A DNA stretch of 33,183 nt, from the NCBI GenBank assembly GCA_017435425.1, contig JAFSFC010000047.1, positions 1-33,183 on the forward strand, written 5' to 3'. The stretch comes from Ruminiclostridium sp. (lineage in GTDB: Bacteria; Bacillota; Clostridia; Oscillospirales; Oscillospiraceae). Of the stretch, positions 6,411 through 16,093 are shown piece by piece. Positions within the stretch are counted from its first letter, which is position 1. The number at the start of each line of letters is the position of its first letter. The position numbers and the translations under genes were made by a program. The notes beneath the pieces were generated by a model. That model did not search any database. It was not told the DNA's origin and saw only the letters and a list, made by a program, of their open reading frames with translations.

Positions 6411-6703
6411 AGACCGCATACGACATCATCAGACGCCCTGTGATCACCGAGCAGTCCATGGCTGACACCGAGATGAAGAAGTACGTCTTCGAGGTCGCCA
6501 AGTCCGCTACCAAGATCGACATCGCAAAGGCTGTTGAAGAGATCTTCGGCGTGAAGGTCTCCAAGGTCAACACCCTGAACGTTACCGGTAAGATGAAGCG
6601 CACCGGTCGTTACCCCGCTGGCCGTCAGGCAAGCTGGAAGAAGGCAGTCGTTACTCTGACTGAGGATTCCAAGACCATCGAGTTCTTCGAAGGCATGGCA
6701 TAA
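6407..6703 (+). CDS. rplW: 50S ribosomal protein L23
   Basis: 98 aa, normal length. The N terminus [14 protein letters not shown] and the loop [17 protein letters not shown] are typical. L23 lies at the tunnel exit and is the docking site for trigger factor and SRP. Overlaps rplD by 4 nt; rplB follows after 15 nt with its own AAGGAGG. Confidence 0.97.
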   Translation: MKTAYDIIRRPVITEQSMADTEMKKYVFEVAKSATKIDIAKAVEEIFGVKVSKVNTLNVTGKMKRTGRYPAGRQASWKKAVVTLTEDSKTIEFFEGMA

Positions 6704-6718
6704 GGAGGTTAAAGGAAA

Positions 6719-7555
6719 ATGGCAACTAAGAGCTTTAAGCCCGTAACTCCTGCGCGCCGTCATATGACCGTGTCCGGCTTCGAGGGCATCGATAAGAAGG
6801 CAAAGCCTGAGCGCAGCCTGACTGAAACCCTGAAGAAGCACGCAGGCCGCAACAGCTACGGCCGCATCACCGTCCGTCATCGCGGCGGCGGCAACAAGCG
6901 TAAGTATCGTATCATCGACTTCAAGCGCAACAAGCTGGACATGTCCGCAACTGTCCTGCGCCTGGAGTATGACCCCAACCGTTCCGCCTACATCGCACTG
7001 CTGCAGTACGAAGACGGCGAAAAGAGATACATCCTGGCTCCCGTTGGCCTGAAGGCTGGCGACCAGGTCATCTCCTCCACCGGCGCTGACATCAAGCCCG
7101 GTAACTGCCTGCCTCTGGCTAACATCCCCACTGGTACCATCATCCACAACATCGAGATGTACCCCGGCAAGGGCGGCCAGCTGGTTCGCTCCGCAGGTAC
7201 CTTCGCACAGCTGATGGCAAAGGAAAATGGCGTTGCCCAGATCCGTATGCCCTCCGGCGAGGTCCGCATCATCCGCCTGGACTGCAAGGCTACCATTGGT
7301 CAGGTCGGCAACATCGAGCACGAGAACATCTCCATCGGTAAGGCTGGCCGTAAGCGTCACATGGGCTGGAGACCCACCGTCCGTGGCTCCGTCATGAACC
7401 CCAACGACCATCCCCACGGTGGTGGTGAGGGTAAGTCCCCTGTTGGCCGTCCTGGTCCTGTCACTCCCTGGGGCAAGCCTGCTCTGGGTTACAAGACCCG
7501 TAAGACCAAGAACCGCACTGACAAGTTTATTGTCAAGCGCCGCAATGCGAAGTAA
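6719..7555 (+). CDS. rplB: 50S ribosomal protein L2
   Basis: 278 aa, typical. The C-terminal [19 protein letters not shown] motif holds the conserved histidine near the peptidyl transferase centre; [12 protein letters not shown] is the RNA-binding N-terminal loop. L2 is needed for subunit joining. Start ATG 6719 follows AAGGAGGTTAAAGGAAA. Very strong codon bias (AAG, CTG, CGT/CGC). Confidence 0.98.
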   Translation: MATKSFKPVTPARRHMTVSGFEGIDKKAKPERSLTETLKKHAGRNSYGRITVRHRGGGNKRKYRIIDFKRNKLDMSATVLRLEYDPNRSAYIALLQYEDGEKRYILAPVGLKAGDQVISSTGADIKPGNCLPLANIPTGTIIHNIEMYPGKGGQLVRSAGTFAQLMAKENGVAQIRMPSGEVRIIRLDCKATIGQVGNIEHENISIGKAGRKRHMGWRPTVRGSVMNPNDHPHGGGEGKSPVGRPGPVTPWGKPALGYKTRKTKNRTDKFIVKRRNAK

Positions 7556-7570
7556 GGAGGCAGTAAAACA

Positions 7571-7843
7571 ATGAGCAGAAGCATCAAGAAAGGCCCGTTT
7601 TGCGCCCCCGAGCTCCTGAAGCGGGTTAAGGAAATGAACGAGTCCGGCGACAAGAAGGTGCTGAAGACCTGGAGCAGATCCTCCACCATCTTCCCCGCTT
7701 TCGTCGGCCACACCATCGCCGTTCACGATGGCCGCAAGCACGTGCCCGTCTATGTCACCGAGGACATGGTCGGCCACAAGCTGGGTGAGTTTGCTCCCAC
7801 CCGTACCTTCCGCGGTCACGCCGGCAGCAAGACTGGTAAGTAA
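7571..7843 (+). CDS. rpsS: 30S ribosomal protein S19
   Basis: 90 aa. Signatures SRSIKKGPF at the start and [20 protein letters not shown] in the middle. Binds the 30S head with S13, close to the decoding A site. Fifteen nt after rplB with AAGGAGG. Confidence 0.98.
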   Translation: MSRSIKKGPFCAPELLKRVKEMNESGDKKVLKTWSRSSTIFPAFVGHTIAVHDGRKHVPVYVTEDMVGHKLGEFAPTRTFRGHAGSKTGK

Positions 7844-7858
7844 GGAGGAGAGATAGAA

Positions 7859-8194
7859 ATGGTAGCAAAAGCTCATGCAAAGTATATTCGCATCTCTCCC
7901 CGCAAGGTGAAGATCGTTGCAGACCTGATTCGCGGCAAGAGCCTGCCTCAGGCAACTGCAATCCTGATGACCACTCCCAAGGCAGCTTCCGAGCCCCTGC
8001 TGAAGCTGATGAACAGCGCAGCAGCCAATGCTGAGAACAACCACAGCATGGACCCCGAGAAGCTGTATGTTGCAGAGGTCTTTGCAACTCCCGGCCCCAT
8101 CCTGAAGCGCATCATGCCCCGCGCACAGGGCCGTGCTTACCGCATCAACAAGAGAACCTCTCACGTCACCATCTGCGTGGCTGAGAAGGAATAA
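7859..8194 (+). CDS. rplV: 50S ribosomal protein L22
   Basis: 111 aa. ISPRKVKIVADLIRG is the family N-terminal motif; the extended hairpin around PILKRIMPRAQGRAYRI reaches into the exit tunnel and, with L4, forms the constriction where macrolides act. No insertion or deletion is seen in that hairpin. Follows rpsS by 15 nt. Confidence 0.97.
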   Translation: MVAKAHAKYIRISPRKVKIVADLIRGKSLPQATAILMTTPKAASEPLLKLMNSAAANAENNHSMDPEKLYVAEVFATPGPILKRIMPRAQGRAYRINKRTSHVTICVAEKE

Positions 8195-8209
8195 GGGAGG
8201 AGTCAGAAC

Positions 8210-9037
8210 ATGGGACAGAAAGTTAATCCCCACGGTCTTCGCGTGGGTGTCATCAAGGACTGGGACTCCCGCTGGTATGCTCGCAACGAGAAGGTGGGCG
8301 ACCTGGTCGTCGAAGACTACAACCTGCGTAAGTATCTGAAGAAGACCCTGTACTCCGCAGGTATCCCCAAGATCGAGATCGAGCGTGACAACGCTAAGGT
8401 CAAGATCTACCTGCACTGTGCACGCCCCGGTGTTGTCATCGGCAAGGGCGGCACCGAGATCGAGCGCCTGCGCCTGGAGCTGGAAAAGAAGCTGGGCAAG
8501 CCTGTCGCTCTGAACATCGTCGAGGTCAAGACCCCCGACATGGATGCACAGCTGGTGGCTGAGAACATCGCTCAGCAGCTGGAAAAGCGTATCGCTTTCC
8601 GCCGTGCAATGAAGAACTGCATGGGTCGTGCAATGCGCATGGGTGCCCGCGGCATCAAGGTCATGTGCTCCGGCCGTCTGGGCGGCGCCGAGATCGCTCG
8701 TTCCGAGTGCTATCACGACGGCACCATCCCCCTGCAGACCATCCGTGCTGACATCGACTACGGTTTTGCTGAGGCAGCAACCACCTACGGTCGTATCGGC
8801 ATCAAGGTTTGGATCTACAAGGGTGAAGTCCTGAGCCAGACCCTGCGCACCACCCCCCGCACCCTGGACACCAAGAACTTCAAGGAGCGCTCCGATCGTC
8901 CTCGCCGCCGCGGCGACCGTCGTGAAGGTGGCTTCAACCGTGACCGCAAGCCCGGCTACGGCAACCGTCAGGGTGGTTACAACAACAACCGTGGTCCCCG
9001 GCCCGCAGCCGGTGCCAAGGAAGGAGGCAACGCCTAA
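8210..9037 (+). CDS. rpsC: 30S ribosomal protein S3 with Arg/Gly-rich C-terminal tail
   Basis: 275 aa. N-terminal KH domain with GKGG ([12 protein letters not shown]) and the C-terminal domain ending near [11 protein letters not shown]. Residues ~226-275 are an extra low-complexity tail with 12 Arg and 11 Gly ([14 protein letters not shown]), absent from E. coli (233 aa) or B. subtilis (218 aa) S3. S3 forms the mRNA entry channel with S4 and S5 and has helicase activity. Its TAA overlaps the rplP ATG (TAATG), suggesting coupled translation. Confidence 0.97.
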   Translation: MGQKVNPHGLRVGVIKDWDSRWYARNEKVGDLVVEDYNLRKYLKKTLYSAGIPKIEIERDNAKVKIYLHCARPGVVIGKGGTEIERLRLELEKKLGKPVALNIVEVKTPDMDAQLVAENIAQQLEKRIAFRRAMKNCMGRAMRMGARGIKVMCSGRLGGAEIARSECYHDGTIPLQTIRADIDYGFAEAATTYGRIGIKVWIYKGEVLSQTLRTTPRTLDTKNFKERSDRPRRRGDRREGGFNRDRKPGYGNRQGGYNNNRGPRPAAGAKEGGNA

Positions 9038-9480
9038 TGCTGCTGCCTAAGAGAGTTAAATATCGCCGCGTTCACCGTGGCCGCCTGAAGGGCAAGGCTA
9101 CCCGCGGCAACACCGTGACTTACGGTCAGTATGGTCTGCAGGCTCTGGAGCCCGCATGGATCACCAGCCGCCAGATCGAGGCTGCTCGTATCGCAATGAC
9201 CCGTTACACCAAGCGTGGCGGTAAGGTCTGGATCAAGATCTTCCCCGACAAGCCCATCACCGAGAAGCCTGCTGAGACCCGAATGGGTTCCGGTAAGGGT
9301 TCCCCCGAGTACTGGGTCGCAGTGGTCAAGCCCGGCCGTATCATGTTCGAGATCGCCGGTGTTTCCGAAGAGGTTGCCCGTGAGGCTATGCGTCTGGCAA
9401 GCCACAAGCTGCCCGTCAAGACTAAGTTCGTGATTAAAGAAGAAACTGCCGCTGAGGGCGAGAATGGTGGTGAAGCATGA
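9037..9480 (+). CDS. rplP: 50S ribosomal protein L16
   Basis: 147 aa, normal for the family. [16 protein letters not shown] at the start and [21 protein letters not shown] around residues 83-103 are diagnostic. L16 helps position A-site tRNA and joins late in 50S assembly. Start by TAATG overlap with rpsC; AAGGAGG at the end of rpsC serves as ribosome site. Stop overlaps rpmC (ATGA). Confidence 0.97.
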   Translation: MLLPKRVKYRRVHRGRLKGKATRGNTVTYGQYGLQALEPAWITSRQIEAARIAMTRYTKRGGKVWIKIFPDKPITEKPAETRMGSGKGSPEYWVAVVKPGRIMFEIAGVSEEVAREAMRLASHKLPVKTKFVIKEETAAEGENGGEA

Positions 9481-9677
9481 TGAAGGCAAACGAAGTACGC
9501 AAGATGTCTTCCGCTGATCTGGAAAAGAAGCTGGTTGAGCTGAAAAAGGATCTGTTCCAGCTCCGTCTCCAGCATGCCACCAATCAGCTGGAAAACCCCG
9601 TCCGCATCACCGAAGTGAAGCGTGACATTGCCAGAGTCAAGACCATTATTCGTGAGCAGCAGATCGCTGGCCAGTAA
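9477..9677 (+). CDS. rpmC: 50S ribosomal protein L29
   Basis: 66 aa helical hairpin; motif [19 protein letters not shown] is typical. Located near L23 at the tunnel exit. Two successive ATG codons (9477, 9480) can serve as start; the first overlaps the rplP stop. Confidence 0.96.
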   Translation: MMKANEVRKMSSADLEKKLVELKKDLFQLRLQHATNQLENPVRITEVKRDIARVKTIIREQQIAGQ

Positions 9678-9691
9678 GGAGGAACTGAATC

Positions 9692-9955
9692 ATGAGTGAA
9701 AACAGAACTTCTTCCCGTAAGACCAGAGTCGGCCTGGTGGTCTCGGATAAGATGGATAAGACCGTGGTTGTTGCCATTGCCGACCGTGTGGCACATCCCC
9801 TGTACAAGAAGATCGTCAAGAGAACCTACAAGCTGAAGGCTCATGACGAGAACAACACCTGTGGTGTTGGCGACCGCGTCAAGGTCATGGAGACCCGTCC
9901 CCTGTCCAAGGACAAGAGATGGCGCGTGGTCGAGATCATCGAAAAGGCGAAGTAA
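9692..9955 (+). CDS. rpsQ: 30S ribosomal protein S17
   Basis: 87 aa OB-fold protein. [21 protein letters not shown] and [16 protein letters not shown] are family signatures. Primary 16S binder involved in early 30S assembly. AAGGAGG lies ahead of ATG 9692. Confidence 0.97.
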   Translation: MSENRTSSRKTRVGLVVSDKMDKTVVVAIADRVAHPLYKKIVKRTYKLKAHDENNTCGVGDRVKVMETRPLSKDKRWRVVEIIEKAK

Positions 9956-9968
9956 GGAGGTGCCGTAA

Positions 9969-10337
9969 ATGATCCAGCAGGAAACTTATCTGAAGGTTGC
10001 TGACAATACCGGCGCCAAGGAAATTAAGACCATCCGTGTGCTGGGCGGTTCTTCCCGCAAGTACGCCAGCATCGGTGACGTGATCGTCGCTTCTGTCCGC
10101 AAGGCAGCTCCCGGCGGCACCGTCAAGAAGGGCGACGTTGTTCGCGCAGTTGTGGTCCGCACCGCTAAGGGTGTGCGCCGCGCTGACGGCAGCTATGTCC
10201 GTTTCGACGACAACGCAGCTGTCATCATCAAGGAAGACAAGAACCCCAGAGGCACCCGTATCTTTGGCCCTGTGGCACGTGAGCTGCGCGACAAGGACTA
10301 CATGAAGATCCTGTCCCTGGCTCCCGAAGTTCTGTAA
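9969..10337 (+). CDS. rplN: 50S ribosomal protein L14
   Basis: 122 aa, invariant family length. Starts [19 protein letters not shown]; contains [14 protein letters not shown] (residues ~97-110). Forms intersubunit bridges and binds the silencing factor RsfS in other bacteria. Start 13 nt after rpsQ with AAGGAGG. Confidence 0.98.
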   Translation: MIQQETYLKVADNTGAKEIKTIRVLGGSSRKYASIGDVIVASVRKAAPGGTVKKGDVVRAVVVRTAKGVRRADGSYVRFDDNAAVIIKEDKNPRGTRIFGPVARELRDKDYMKILSLAPEVL

Positions 10338-10351
10338 GGGAGGATACGAAG

Positions 10352-10669
10352 ATGATGAACAAAATGAGCATTAAGAAGGACGACCAGGTCGTCGTTATCA
10401 CCGGCAAGGACAAGGGCCAGCGCGGCAAGGTCATTGCTGTGATGCCTAAGGACGGCAAGGTCGTCGTGGAAGGCATCAACATGGTGTCCCGTCACACTCG
10501 CCCCCGCAAGCAGGGTGAAGAGGGCGGCATCATCAAGAAGGAAGCCCCCCTGTACGCATGCAAGGTCATGCGCGTCTGCCCCAAGTGCGACAAGGCTACC
10601 CGCCCCGCAAGCAAGATCGTGGACGGCAAGAAGGTCCGCGTCTGCAAGAAGTGCGGCGCTGAAATCTAA
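10352..10669 (+). CDS. rplX: 50S ribosomal protein L24, zinc-ribbon type
   Basis: 105 aa. N-terminal KOW motif ([18 protein letters not shown]), then a C-terminal zinc ribbon with C76-P-K-C79 and C98-K-K-C101, the C+ form found in Clostridia but not in B. subtilis. L24 is an initiator of 50S assembly near the tunnel exit. GGGAGG at 10338-10343; ATG 10352 and 10355 are both possible. Confidence 0.96.
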   Translation: MMNKMSIKKDDQVVVITGKDKGQRGKVIAVMPKDGKVVVEGINMVSRHTRPRKQGEEGGIIKKEAPLYACKVMRVCPKCDKATRPASKIVDGKKVRVCKKCGAEI

Positions 10670-10689
10670 GAGAGGAGGAGTTGAATACT

Positions 10690-11229
10690 ATGCCTAACCT
10701 GAAGACTAAGTATAACGAAGAAGTTGCTCCTGCTCTCATGCAGAAGTTCAACTACAAGAGCACCATGCAGATCCCCCGTTTCGAGAAGATCGTCATCAAC
10801 GTGGGCTGCAGCGAAGCTCGTGAGAATCCCAAGGTCCTGGACAACGTCGTCCGCGACCTGGGCATCATCACCGGCCAGAAGGCTATCGTCACCAAGGCTA
10901 AGAAGTCCGTTGCTAACTTCAAGCTGCGTGAGGGTATGCCCATCGGCGCTAAGGTCACCCTGCGCCACGACAAGATGTGGGAGTTCATGGATCGTCTGTT
11001 CAACGTGGCTCTGCCCCGTGTCCGTGACTTCCGCGGCATCAACGCCAACGCTTTCGACGGCCGCGGCAACTATGCCCTGGGCGTGAAGGAGCAGCTGATC
11101 TTCCCCGAGATCGAGTACGATAAGATCGACAAGATCCGCGGTATGGATATCGTGATCTGCACCACCGCACAGACCGACGAAGAAGCCAGAGAGCTGCTGA
11201 CCCTGGTTGGCGCTCCCTTTGCGAAGTAA
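10690..11229 (+). CDS. rplE: 50S ribosomal protein L5
   Basis: 179 aa from ATG 10690, 11 nt after AGGAGG (10673-10678). An in-frame TTG at 10681 is only 2 nt from that site and is rejected. Conserved [16 protein letters not shown] and RVRDFRGIN segments. L5 binds 5S rRNA with L18 and contacts P-site tRNA. Confidence 0.97.
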   Translation: MPNLKTKYNEEVAPALMQKFNYKSTMQIPRFEKIVINVGCSEARENPKVLDNVVRDLGIITGQKAIVTKAKKSVANFKLREGMPIGAKVTLRHDKMWEFMDRLFNVALPRVRDFRGINANAFDGRGNYALGVKEQLIFPEIEYDKIDKIRGMDIVICTTAQTDEEARELLTLVGAPFAK

Positions 11230-11247
11230 TTAGGAGGAGAACGATCA

Positions 11248-11433
11248 ATGGCTAAGTTATCCATGAAGCTCAAGCAGCAGGCTGAGCCTAAGTTTTCCAC
11301 CCGCCGTTACAACCGTTGCAAGATCTGCGGCCGTCCCCACGCTTACCTGCGTGACTATGGCATCTGCCGTATCTGCTTCCGCGAGCTGGCACACAAGGGC
11401 CAGATCCCCGGCGTCCGGAAGGCTTCCTGGTAA
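11248..11433 (+). CDS. rpsN: 30S ribosomal protein S14, zinc form
   Basis: 61 aa type-Z S14 with ligands C24-x2-C27 and C40-x2-C43, ending [11 protein letters not shown]. The short zinc form replaces the ~100-aa E. coli type. Sits in the 30S head between S3 and S10. AGGAGG precedes the start. An unusually long spacer follows before rpsH. Confidence 0.98.
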   Translation: MAKLSMKLKQQAEPKFSTRRYNRCKICGRPHAYLRDYGICRICFRELAHKGQIPGVRKASW

Positions 11434-11588
11434 TTTGTATGGCTAAGCCTGACCGGATGGCTTCCATCCGGTCGGGTTTCCCATAAAAACTTTTTCCCCA
11501 GCCAACGGCAAAAGGTCGATTCCGGTGAGGATCGATACCTTGCCGTTGATACAGACAGAGTCTGTAATCTTATAGGAGGTATATACCT
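11434..11588 (+). other. rpsN-rpsH spacer with three hairpins
   Basis: 155 nt without an ORF. Hairpin 1: CCTGACCGGATGG / CCATCCGGTCGGG (11448-11476), 3-nt loop, then only TTT. Hairpin 2: CAACGGCAA / TTGCCGTTG (11503-11548) with an inner GGTCGAT/ATCGATACC stem. Hairpin 3: ACAGAC / GTCTGT (11551-11565) just before the rpsH ribosome site at 11574. Looks like a control or processing element inside the operon. Confidence 0.6.
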
Positions 11589-11990
11589 ATGCACATCACC
11601 GATCCCATTGCGGATATGCTGACTCGTATCCGCAACGCGAACAACGCCAAGCATGACACCGTCGACATCCCTGCTTCCAACATGAAGAAGGCTATCGCTC
11701 AGATCCTGCTGGACGAAGGCTACATCAAGTCCTTCCAGCTGATCGAGGACGGCAACCAGGGCGTTATTCACGTTACCCTGAAGTACAACAACCCCGGCAA
11801 GGAAAAGGTCATCTCCGGCCTGCGCCGCGTCTCCAAGCCCGGCCTGCGTGTCTACGCTGGTGCTGACGAGCTGCCCCGCGTCCTGCGTGGCCTGGGTGTT
11901 GCAATCGTGTCCACTTCCAAGGGCGTCATGACCGATAAGGCTGCTCGTGCAGCACACGTCGGCGGCGAAGTCCTGGCATTCATCTGGTAA
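11589..11990 (+). CDS. rpsH: 30S ribosomal protein S8
   Basis: 133 aa. [14 protein letters not shown] at the start and the C-terminal [29 protein letters not shown] are diagnostic. Binds helix 21 of 16S rRNA; in E. coli it represses the spc operon at the rplE start. Here the structured spacer just upstream is a plausible place for similar feedback, unproven. AGGAGG at 11574-11579. Confidence 0.98.
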   Translation: MHITDPIADMLTRIRNANNAKHDTVDIPASNMKKAIAQILLDEGYIKSFQLIEDGNQGVIHVTLKYNNPGKEKVISGLRRVSKPGLRVYAGADELPRVLRGLGVAIVSTSKGVMTDKAARAAHVGGEVLAFIW

Positions 11991-12007
11991 GGAAGGAGAG
12001 TTTTACT

Positions 12008-12553
12008 ATGTCTAGAATCGGTAAAATGCCCATCTCCATCCCTGCTGGCGTGGAAGTGACTATGGGCGAAGGCAATCTGATCACCGTGAAGGGCCCCAAG
12101 GGCACCCTGACCCAGAAGCTGAGTGAGAAGATGACCCTGACCCGCGAAGACGGCGTGATCGTTGTCACCCGTCCTAACGATGAGAAAGAAAACCGTTCCC
12201 TGCATGGCCTGACCCGCACCCTGCTGAACAACATGGTGATCGGCGTCACCGAGGGCTTCAAGAAGGAACTGGATGTCAACGGCGTTGGCTACCGTGTGGC
12301 TAAGGAAGGCAACAAGCTGAACATGAACATCGGCTTCTCCCACCCCGTCATCATGGAAGAGCCCGAAGGCATCACCATCGAAGTTCCCTCTCCCAACAAG
12401 ATCGTCATCAACGGCACCGACAAGCAGAAGGTCGGTCAGTTCGCTGCTGAGGTCAGAGGCAAGAGACCCCCGGAACCCTACAAGGGCAAGGGTATCAAGT
12501 ATACTGACGAGGTCATCCGCCGCAAGGAAGGCAAGACCGGCGTGAAGAAGTAA
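12008..12553 (+). CDS. rplF: 50S ribosomal protein L6
   Basis: 181 aa with the two repeated L6 domains. [16 protein letters not shown] start and C-terminal [23 protein letters not shown] are typical. Binds near the sarcin-ricin loop and the factor-binding site. Ribosome site GGAAGGAGAG overlaps the region after the rpsH stop. Confidence 0.98.
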   Translation: MSRIGKMPISIPAGVEVTMGEGNLITVKGPKGTLTQKLSEKMTLTREDGVIVVTRPNDEKENRSLHGLTRTLLNNMVIGVTEGFKKELDVNGVGYRVAKEGNKLNMNIGFSHPVIMEEPEGITIEVPSPNKIVINGTDKQKVGQFAAEVRGKRPPEPYKGKGIKYTDEVIRRKEGKTGVKK

Positions 12554-12570
12554 GAAAGAGGTGTGCCTAA

Positions 12571-12930
12571 ATGATTAAGAGACCCGATACTAACGCTCAG
12601 CGTCATAAGCGTCATAAGCGCGTTCGCGGTAAAGTCTCCGGCACATCCGAGAGACCCCGTCTGAACGTTTTCCGCAGCGGTACCAACATCTACGCTCAGA
12701 TCATTGATGATACCAAGGGCGTGACTCTGGTCGCTGCATCCTCCCTGGAGAAGGGCTTCGAAGGCCGCGGCAACAACTGCGAAGCTGCTACCAAGGTTGG
12801 CGAAGCAATTGCTCAGCGCGCAAAGGATAAGGGCATCGACACTGTCGTCTTCGACCGTGGCGGTTACCTGTATCACGGCCGCGTGAAGGCTCTGGCAGAA
12901 GGCGCTCGCTCTGCCGGCCTGGAATTCTAA
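12571..12930 (+). CDS. rplR: 50S ribosomal protein L18
   Basis: 119 aa. [23 protein letters not shown] is the 5S rRNA-binding N terminus; [22 protein letters not shown] the conserved C terminus. Works with L5 and 5S rRNA in the central protuberance. Start 17 nt after rplF with AAGAGGTG, weaker than its neighbours. Confidence 0.97.
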   Translation: MIKRPDTNAQRHKRHKRVRGKVSGTSERPRLNVFRSGTNIYAQIIDDTKGVTLVAASSLEKGFEGRGNNCEAATKVGEAIAQRAKDKGIDTVVFDRGGYLYHGRVKALAEGARSAGLEF

Positions 12931-12947
12931 GGGAGGAGGAAACGAAA

Positions 12948-13448
12948 ATGGCTAGATTTGAAAGAGAACCCAGCGAGTTTGTCGAAAAAGTCGTTTCCCT
13001 GAACCGTGTCTCCAAGACCGTCAAGGGCGGCCGCGTGATGAAGTTCTCCGCCCTGGTCGTCGTTGGCGACGAGAAGGGCAAGGTCGGTTTCGGCCTGGGT
13101 AAGGCTGCTGAAGTTCCCGAAGCTATCCGCAAGGGCCTGGAAGCTGCCAAGAAGAACATGTTCACCATCGCTATGTCCGGCACCACCATTCCTCACGAAG
13201 TCATCGGTGAGTTCGGTGCTGGCCGCGTTCTGATGAAGCCCGCTGCTCCCGGTACCGGCGTTATCGCTGGCGGCCCCGTTCGTGCCGTCCTGGAAGCTGC
13301 TGGCATCAAGGATATCCGTACCAAGTGCCTGCGCTCTAACAACCCCCAGAACGTCGTCTCCGCTACCATGGAGGGCCTGAAGTCCCTGCGTAGCCCCGAG
13401 ACCGTCGCTCGTATCCGCGGTAAGAGCGTGGAAGAAATCGTAGGCTAA
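12948..13448 (+). CDS. rpsE: 30S ribosomal protein S5
   Basis: 166 aa. [18 protein letters not shown] is the double-stranded RNA-binding loop where spectinomycin resistance changes arise; no deletion is seen there. The C-terminal domain follows with [17 protein letters not shown]. Contributes to decoding accuracy with S4. GGGAGGAGG precedes the start. Confidence 0.98.
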   Translation: MARFEREPSEFVEKVVSLNRVSKTVKGGRVMKFSALVVVGDEKGKVGFGLGKAAEVPEAIRKGLEAAKKNMFTIAMSGTTIPHEVIGEFGAGRVLMKPAAPGTGVIAGGPVRAVLEAAGIKDIRTKCLRSNNPQNVVSATMEGLKSLRSPETVARIRGKSVEEIVG

Positions 13449-13462
13449 GGAGGGCTTAAGAA

Positions 13463-13645
13463 ATGGCTAACCTGAACATTAAGCTCGTCAAGAGCCTGAA
13501 CGGCCGTATTGCTAAGCATAAGGCCACCGCAGAGGCCCTGGGCCTGCGCAAGATCGGCGACACCACCGTGCAGCCTGACAATGCTGCCACCCGTGGCAAG
13601 ATTGCCCACATCGGTTACCTGATCCAGGTCACCGAGGAAAAGTAA
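13463..13645 (+). CDS. rpmD: 50S ribosomal protein L30
   Basis: 60 aa, standard. [31 protein letters not shown] matches the family pattern. Peripheral 50S protein, absent in some bacteria. AAGGAGG lies upstream. Confidence 0.96.
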   Translation: MANLNIKLVKSLNGRIAKHKATAEALGLRKIGDTTVQPDNAATRGKIAHIGYLIQVTEEK

Positions 13646-13658
13646 GGAGGTGCGCAAC

Positions 13659-14099
13659 ATGAAACTGCATGAACTTTCTCCCGTTCCCGGCTCCAACCCC
13701 AAGGCATTCCGTAAGGGCCGCGGCAATGGTTCCGGCAATGGCAAGACCGCAGGTCGCGGCCAGAAGGGCCAGTGGTCCCGTTCCGGCGGCGGCGTCCGCG
13801 TCGGTTTCGAAGGCGGCCAGATGCCTCTGGCACGTCGTCTTCCCAAGAGAGGCTTTAACAACATCTTTGCTAAGCCTCTGGAAGCAATCAATGTTTCCGC
13901 TCTGGAAAAGTTCGAAGACGGTGCAGTCGTCACTGTCGAAGAACTGCTGGAGAAGGGTATCCTCTCCAAGTGCGAGTATGGCGTGAAGATCCTGGGCAAC
14001 GGCTCCATCACCAAGAAGCTGACTGTCAAGGCTAACGCTTTCTCCGAGTCCGCAAAGGCTAAGATCGAAGAGGCAGGCGGGAAGGCCGAGGTGGTCTAA
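13659..14099 (+). CDS. rplO: 50S ribosomal protein L15
   Basis: 146 aa. [22 protein letters not shown] and the Gly-rich [16 protein letters not shown] segment are diagnostic. ATG 13659 is chosen because AAGGAGG (13644-13650) lies 8 nt upstream; an in-frame GTG at 13650 overlaps that site. Late 50S assembly protein. Its TAA overlaps the secY ATG (TAATG). Confidence 0.97.
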   Translation: MKLHELSPVPGSNPKAFRKGRGNGSGNGKTAGRGQKGQWSRSGGGVRVGFEGGQMPLARRLPKRGFNNIFAKPLEAINVSALEKFEDGAVVTVEELLEKGILSKCEYGVKILGNGSITKKLTVKANAFSESAKAKIEEAGGKAEVV

Positions 14100-15445
14100 T
14101 GTTAAAGACCATCCGTAACGCATGGAAGCTTCCGGATCTGCGCAATAAGCTCCTGTTTGTCATCTTTGCTCTGCTGATCTTCCGTCTGGGCGCCGCTATC
14201 CCGGTCCCCTACATCAACACGGAATATCTTCAGCAGACCATCCAGGCAAACTCCGGGACTATCTTCGGTCTGCTCAACACCCTGAGTGGTTCCGCACTTT
14301 CCAATGCGACTCTGTTCGCACTGTCCATCCAGCCCTATATCAACGCCTCCATTATCATCCAGCTGCTGACCATTGCGATCCCCGCTCTGGAAAGACTGGC
14401 TAAGGACGGCGGCGAAGAGGGCAAGAAGAAGATCCAGTCCATTACCCGGTACACCACCGTCGGTATTGGTCTGCTGCAGGGCTTTGGTTACTACACCCTG
14501 ATCAAGAGCTACGGTCTGGTTACCGGCGAAGGTTTCTGGCCCGGCCTGGTCATCGTGATCTCCTTCACTGCAGGTGCTGTCTTCCTGATGTGGCTGGGCG
14601 AGCAGATTACGGAGTTCGGTGTCGGCAACGGCATCTCCATCATCCTGTTCACTGGTATCGTTTCCCGTGGCCCTGCGATGATCGTGAGCATCGTTACCGG
14701 TATCCAGAAGTACCTGAGCAAGCCCGACATGACCGACTGGACCGAAGAGGCCATTGCTATGTACAACGCACAGGCAATGAATCCCCTCATCGCTGTTCTG
14801 CTGATCGTCGGCATGCTGGCTCTGGTTGTTTTCATCGTGTTCGTCAGCAATGCCGAGCGCAAGATCCCCGTTCAGTACGCAAAGCGCGTGGTGGGCCGGA
14901 AGATGTACGGTGGCCAGTCCACTCACATCCCCATCAAGGTCAACCTCAGCGGCGTGCTGCCCATCATCTTCGCTCAGTCCATCGCCATGATCCCCGCGAC
15001 CATCGGCATGTTTGTTCCCTCTTCCCAGGTTGAGGGTTCCGGCTGGCACACCTTCCTGTCCGTATTCAATTCCACCAGTGCGCTGTACGCCGTGGTCTAC
15101 TTCATCCTGATCATCGGCTTCAGCTACTTCTATTCCACCATTCAGTTCAATCCGATTGAGGTGGCAAATAACCTGAAGAAGAACGGCGGCTTCGTTCCCG
15201 GCTTCCGTCCTGGTCGACCCACTGCTGAGTTCCTCGGCAAGGTCCTGAACCGTCTGACCTTCTTCGGTGCAATCTATCTGGGCATCGTGGCTATCCTGCC
15301 CATCATTGTCGAGAACATCACCGGCATCACCAACATCTCCGTTGGCGGCACCTCTGTCATCATCGTCTGCGGTGTTGCTCTGGAGACTGTGAAGATGATC
15401 GAGAATCAGATGCTCATGCGGCATTACAAAGGTTTCTTGGAGTAA
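14099..15445 (+). CDS. secY: Preprotein translocase channel subunit SecY
   Basis: 448 aa with ten predicted membrane helices. Starts [17 protein letters not shown]; the plug region and TM2 (SALSNATLFALSIQPYINASIIIQLL) and the cytoplasmic loop NAERKIPVQYAKRVVGRKMYGGQSTHIPIKVN are conserved. Forms the SecYEG channel in the plasma membrane. Coupled to rplO by TAATG, which ties translocon supply to ribosome synthesis. No second secY or accessory Sec gene is seen here. Confidence 0.98.
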   Translation: MLKTIRNAWKLPDLRNKLLFVIFALLIFRLGAAIPVPYINTEYLQQTIQANSGTIFGLLNTLSGSALSNATLFALSIQPYINASIIIQLLTIAIPALERLAKDGGEEGKKKIQSITRYTTVGIGLLQGFGYYTLIKSYGLVTGEGFWPGLVIVISFTAGAVFLMWLGEQITEFGVGNGISIILFTGIVSRGPAMIVSIVTGIQKYLSKPDMTDWTEEAIAMYNAQAMNPLIAVLLIVGMLALVVFIVFVSNAERKIPVQYAKRVVGRKMYGGQSTHIPIKVNLSGVLPIIFAQSIAMIPATIGMFVPSSQVEGSGWHTFLSVFNSTSALYAVVYFILIIGFSYFYSTIQFNPIEVANNLKKNGGFVPGFRPGRPTAEFLGKVLNRLTFFGAIYLGIVAILPIIVENITGITNISVGGTSVIIVCGVALETVKMIENQMLMRHYKGFLE

Positions 15446-15457
15446 GGGGTAATTATC

Positions 15458-16090
15458 ATGAAACTGATTCTGTTAGGCCCTCCGGGCGCAGGTAAGGGAA
15501 CTCAGGCTGAGATTCTGACCAAGAAGCTGGCCGTCCCTACCATTTCTACTGGCAACATCCTCCGTGCAGCCGTGAAGAACGGCACTCCCACCGGCCTGAA
15601 GGCCAAGGAGTACATGGATGCCGGCAAGCTGGTCCCTGATGAAGTGATCATTGGTGTCATTTCTGAGAGACTGGCAGAGGCCGACTGCCAGAACGGCTTT
15701 ATCCTCGATGGCGTGCCCCGTACCATTCCCCAGGCTGAGGCTCTGGAGAAGGCCGGTGTTGCTTTCGATGCAGTTGTCTCCATCGAGATCGAAGACGAGG
15801 TCATCGTGGAGCGCATGGATGGTCGTCGTGTGTGTGCTTCCTGTGGTGCTCCCTACCATGTGAAGAACCTGCCCCCCAAGGTTGAGGGCGTGTGTGATTC
15901 CTGCGGCGGCGAGCTGAAGGCACGTGCTGACGACAAGCCCGAAGTTGTCCGTGACAGACTGGCGGTCTACCACAAGGAGACTGCTCCTCTGAAGGATTTC
16001 TACGCAGAGAGAAACCTCCTGAAAACCGTAGAGAATCAGCCCACTGTGGCTGAAACCACCACTGCAATTCTGACTGTCCTGGGCCTTTAA
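15458..16090 (+). CDS. adk: Adenylate kinase, zinc-lid type
   Basis: 210 aa. P-loop GPPGAGKGT at residues 7-15; LID domain carries a four-cysteine zinc site C126-x2-C129 / C146-x2-C149, as in Gram-positive enzymes. The usual DGFPRT is DGVPRT here (V86), a conservative change in the AMP-side region. Interconverts ATP+AMP and 2 ADP in the cytoplasm. Standard position between secY and map. Confidence 0.98.
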   Translation: MKLILLGPPGAGKGTQAEILTKKLAVPTISTGNILRAAVKNGTPTGLKAKEYMDAGKLVPDEVIIGVISERLAEADCQNGFILDGVPRTIPQAEALEKAGVAFDAVVSIEIEDEVIVERMDGRRVCASCGAPYHVKNLPPKVEGVCDSCGGELKARADDKPEVVRDRLAVYHKETAPLKDFYAERNLLKTVENQPTVAETTTAILTVLGL

Positions 16091-16093
16091 TGT

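Noticed and set aside
11448..11479. Intrinsic terminator after rpsN
   Set aside because: The stem is strong but only three T follow before CCC, and essential genes lie downstream in the same direction.
11540..11568. Promoter TTGCCG-N17-TGTAAT before rpsH
   Set aside because: Transcription would begin inside the rpsH ribosome site, so it would not give a translatable mRNA; the bases are better explained by hairpins.
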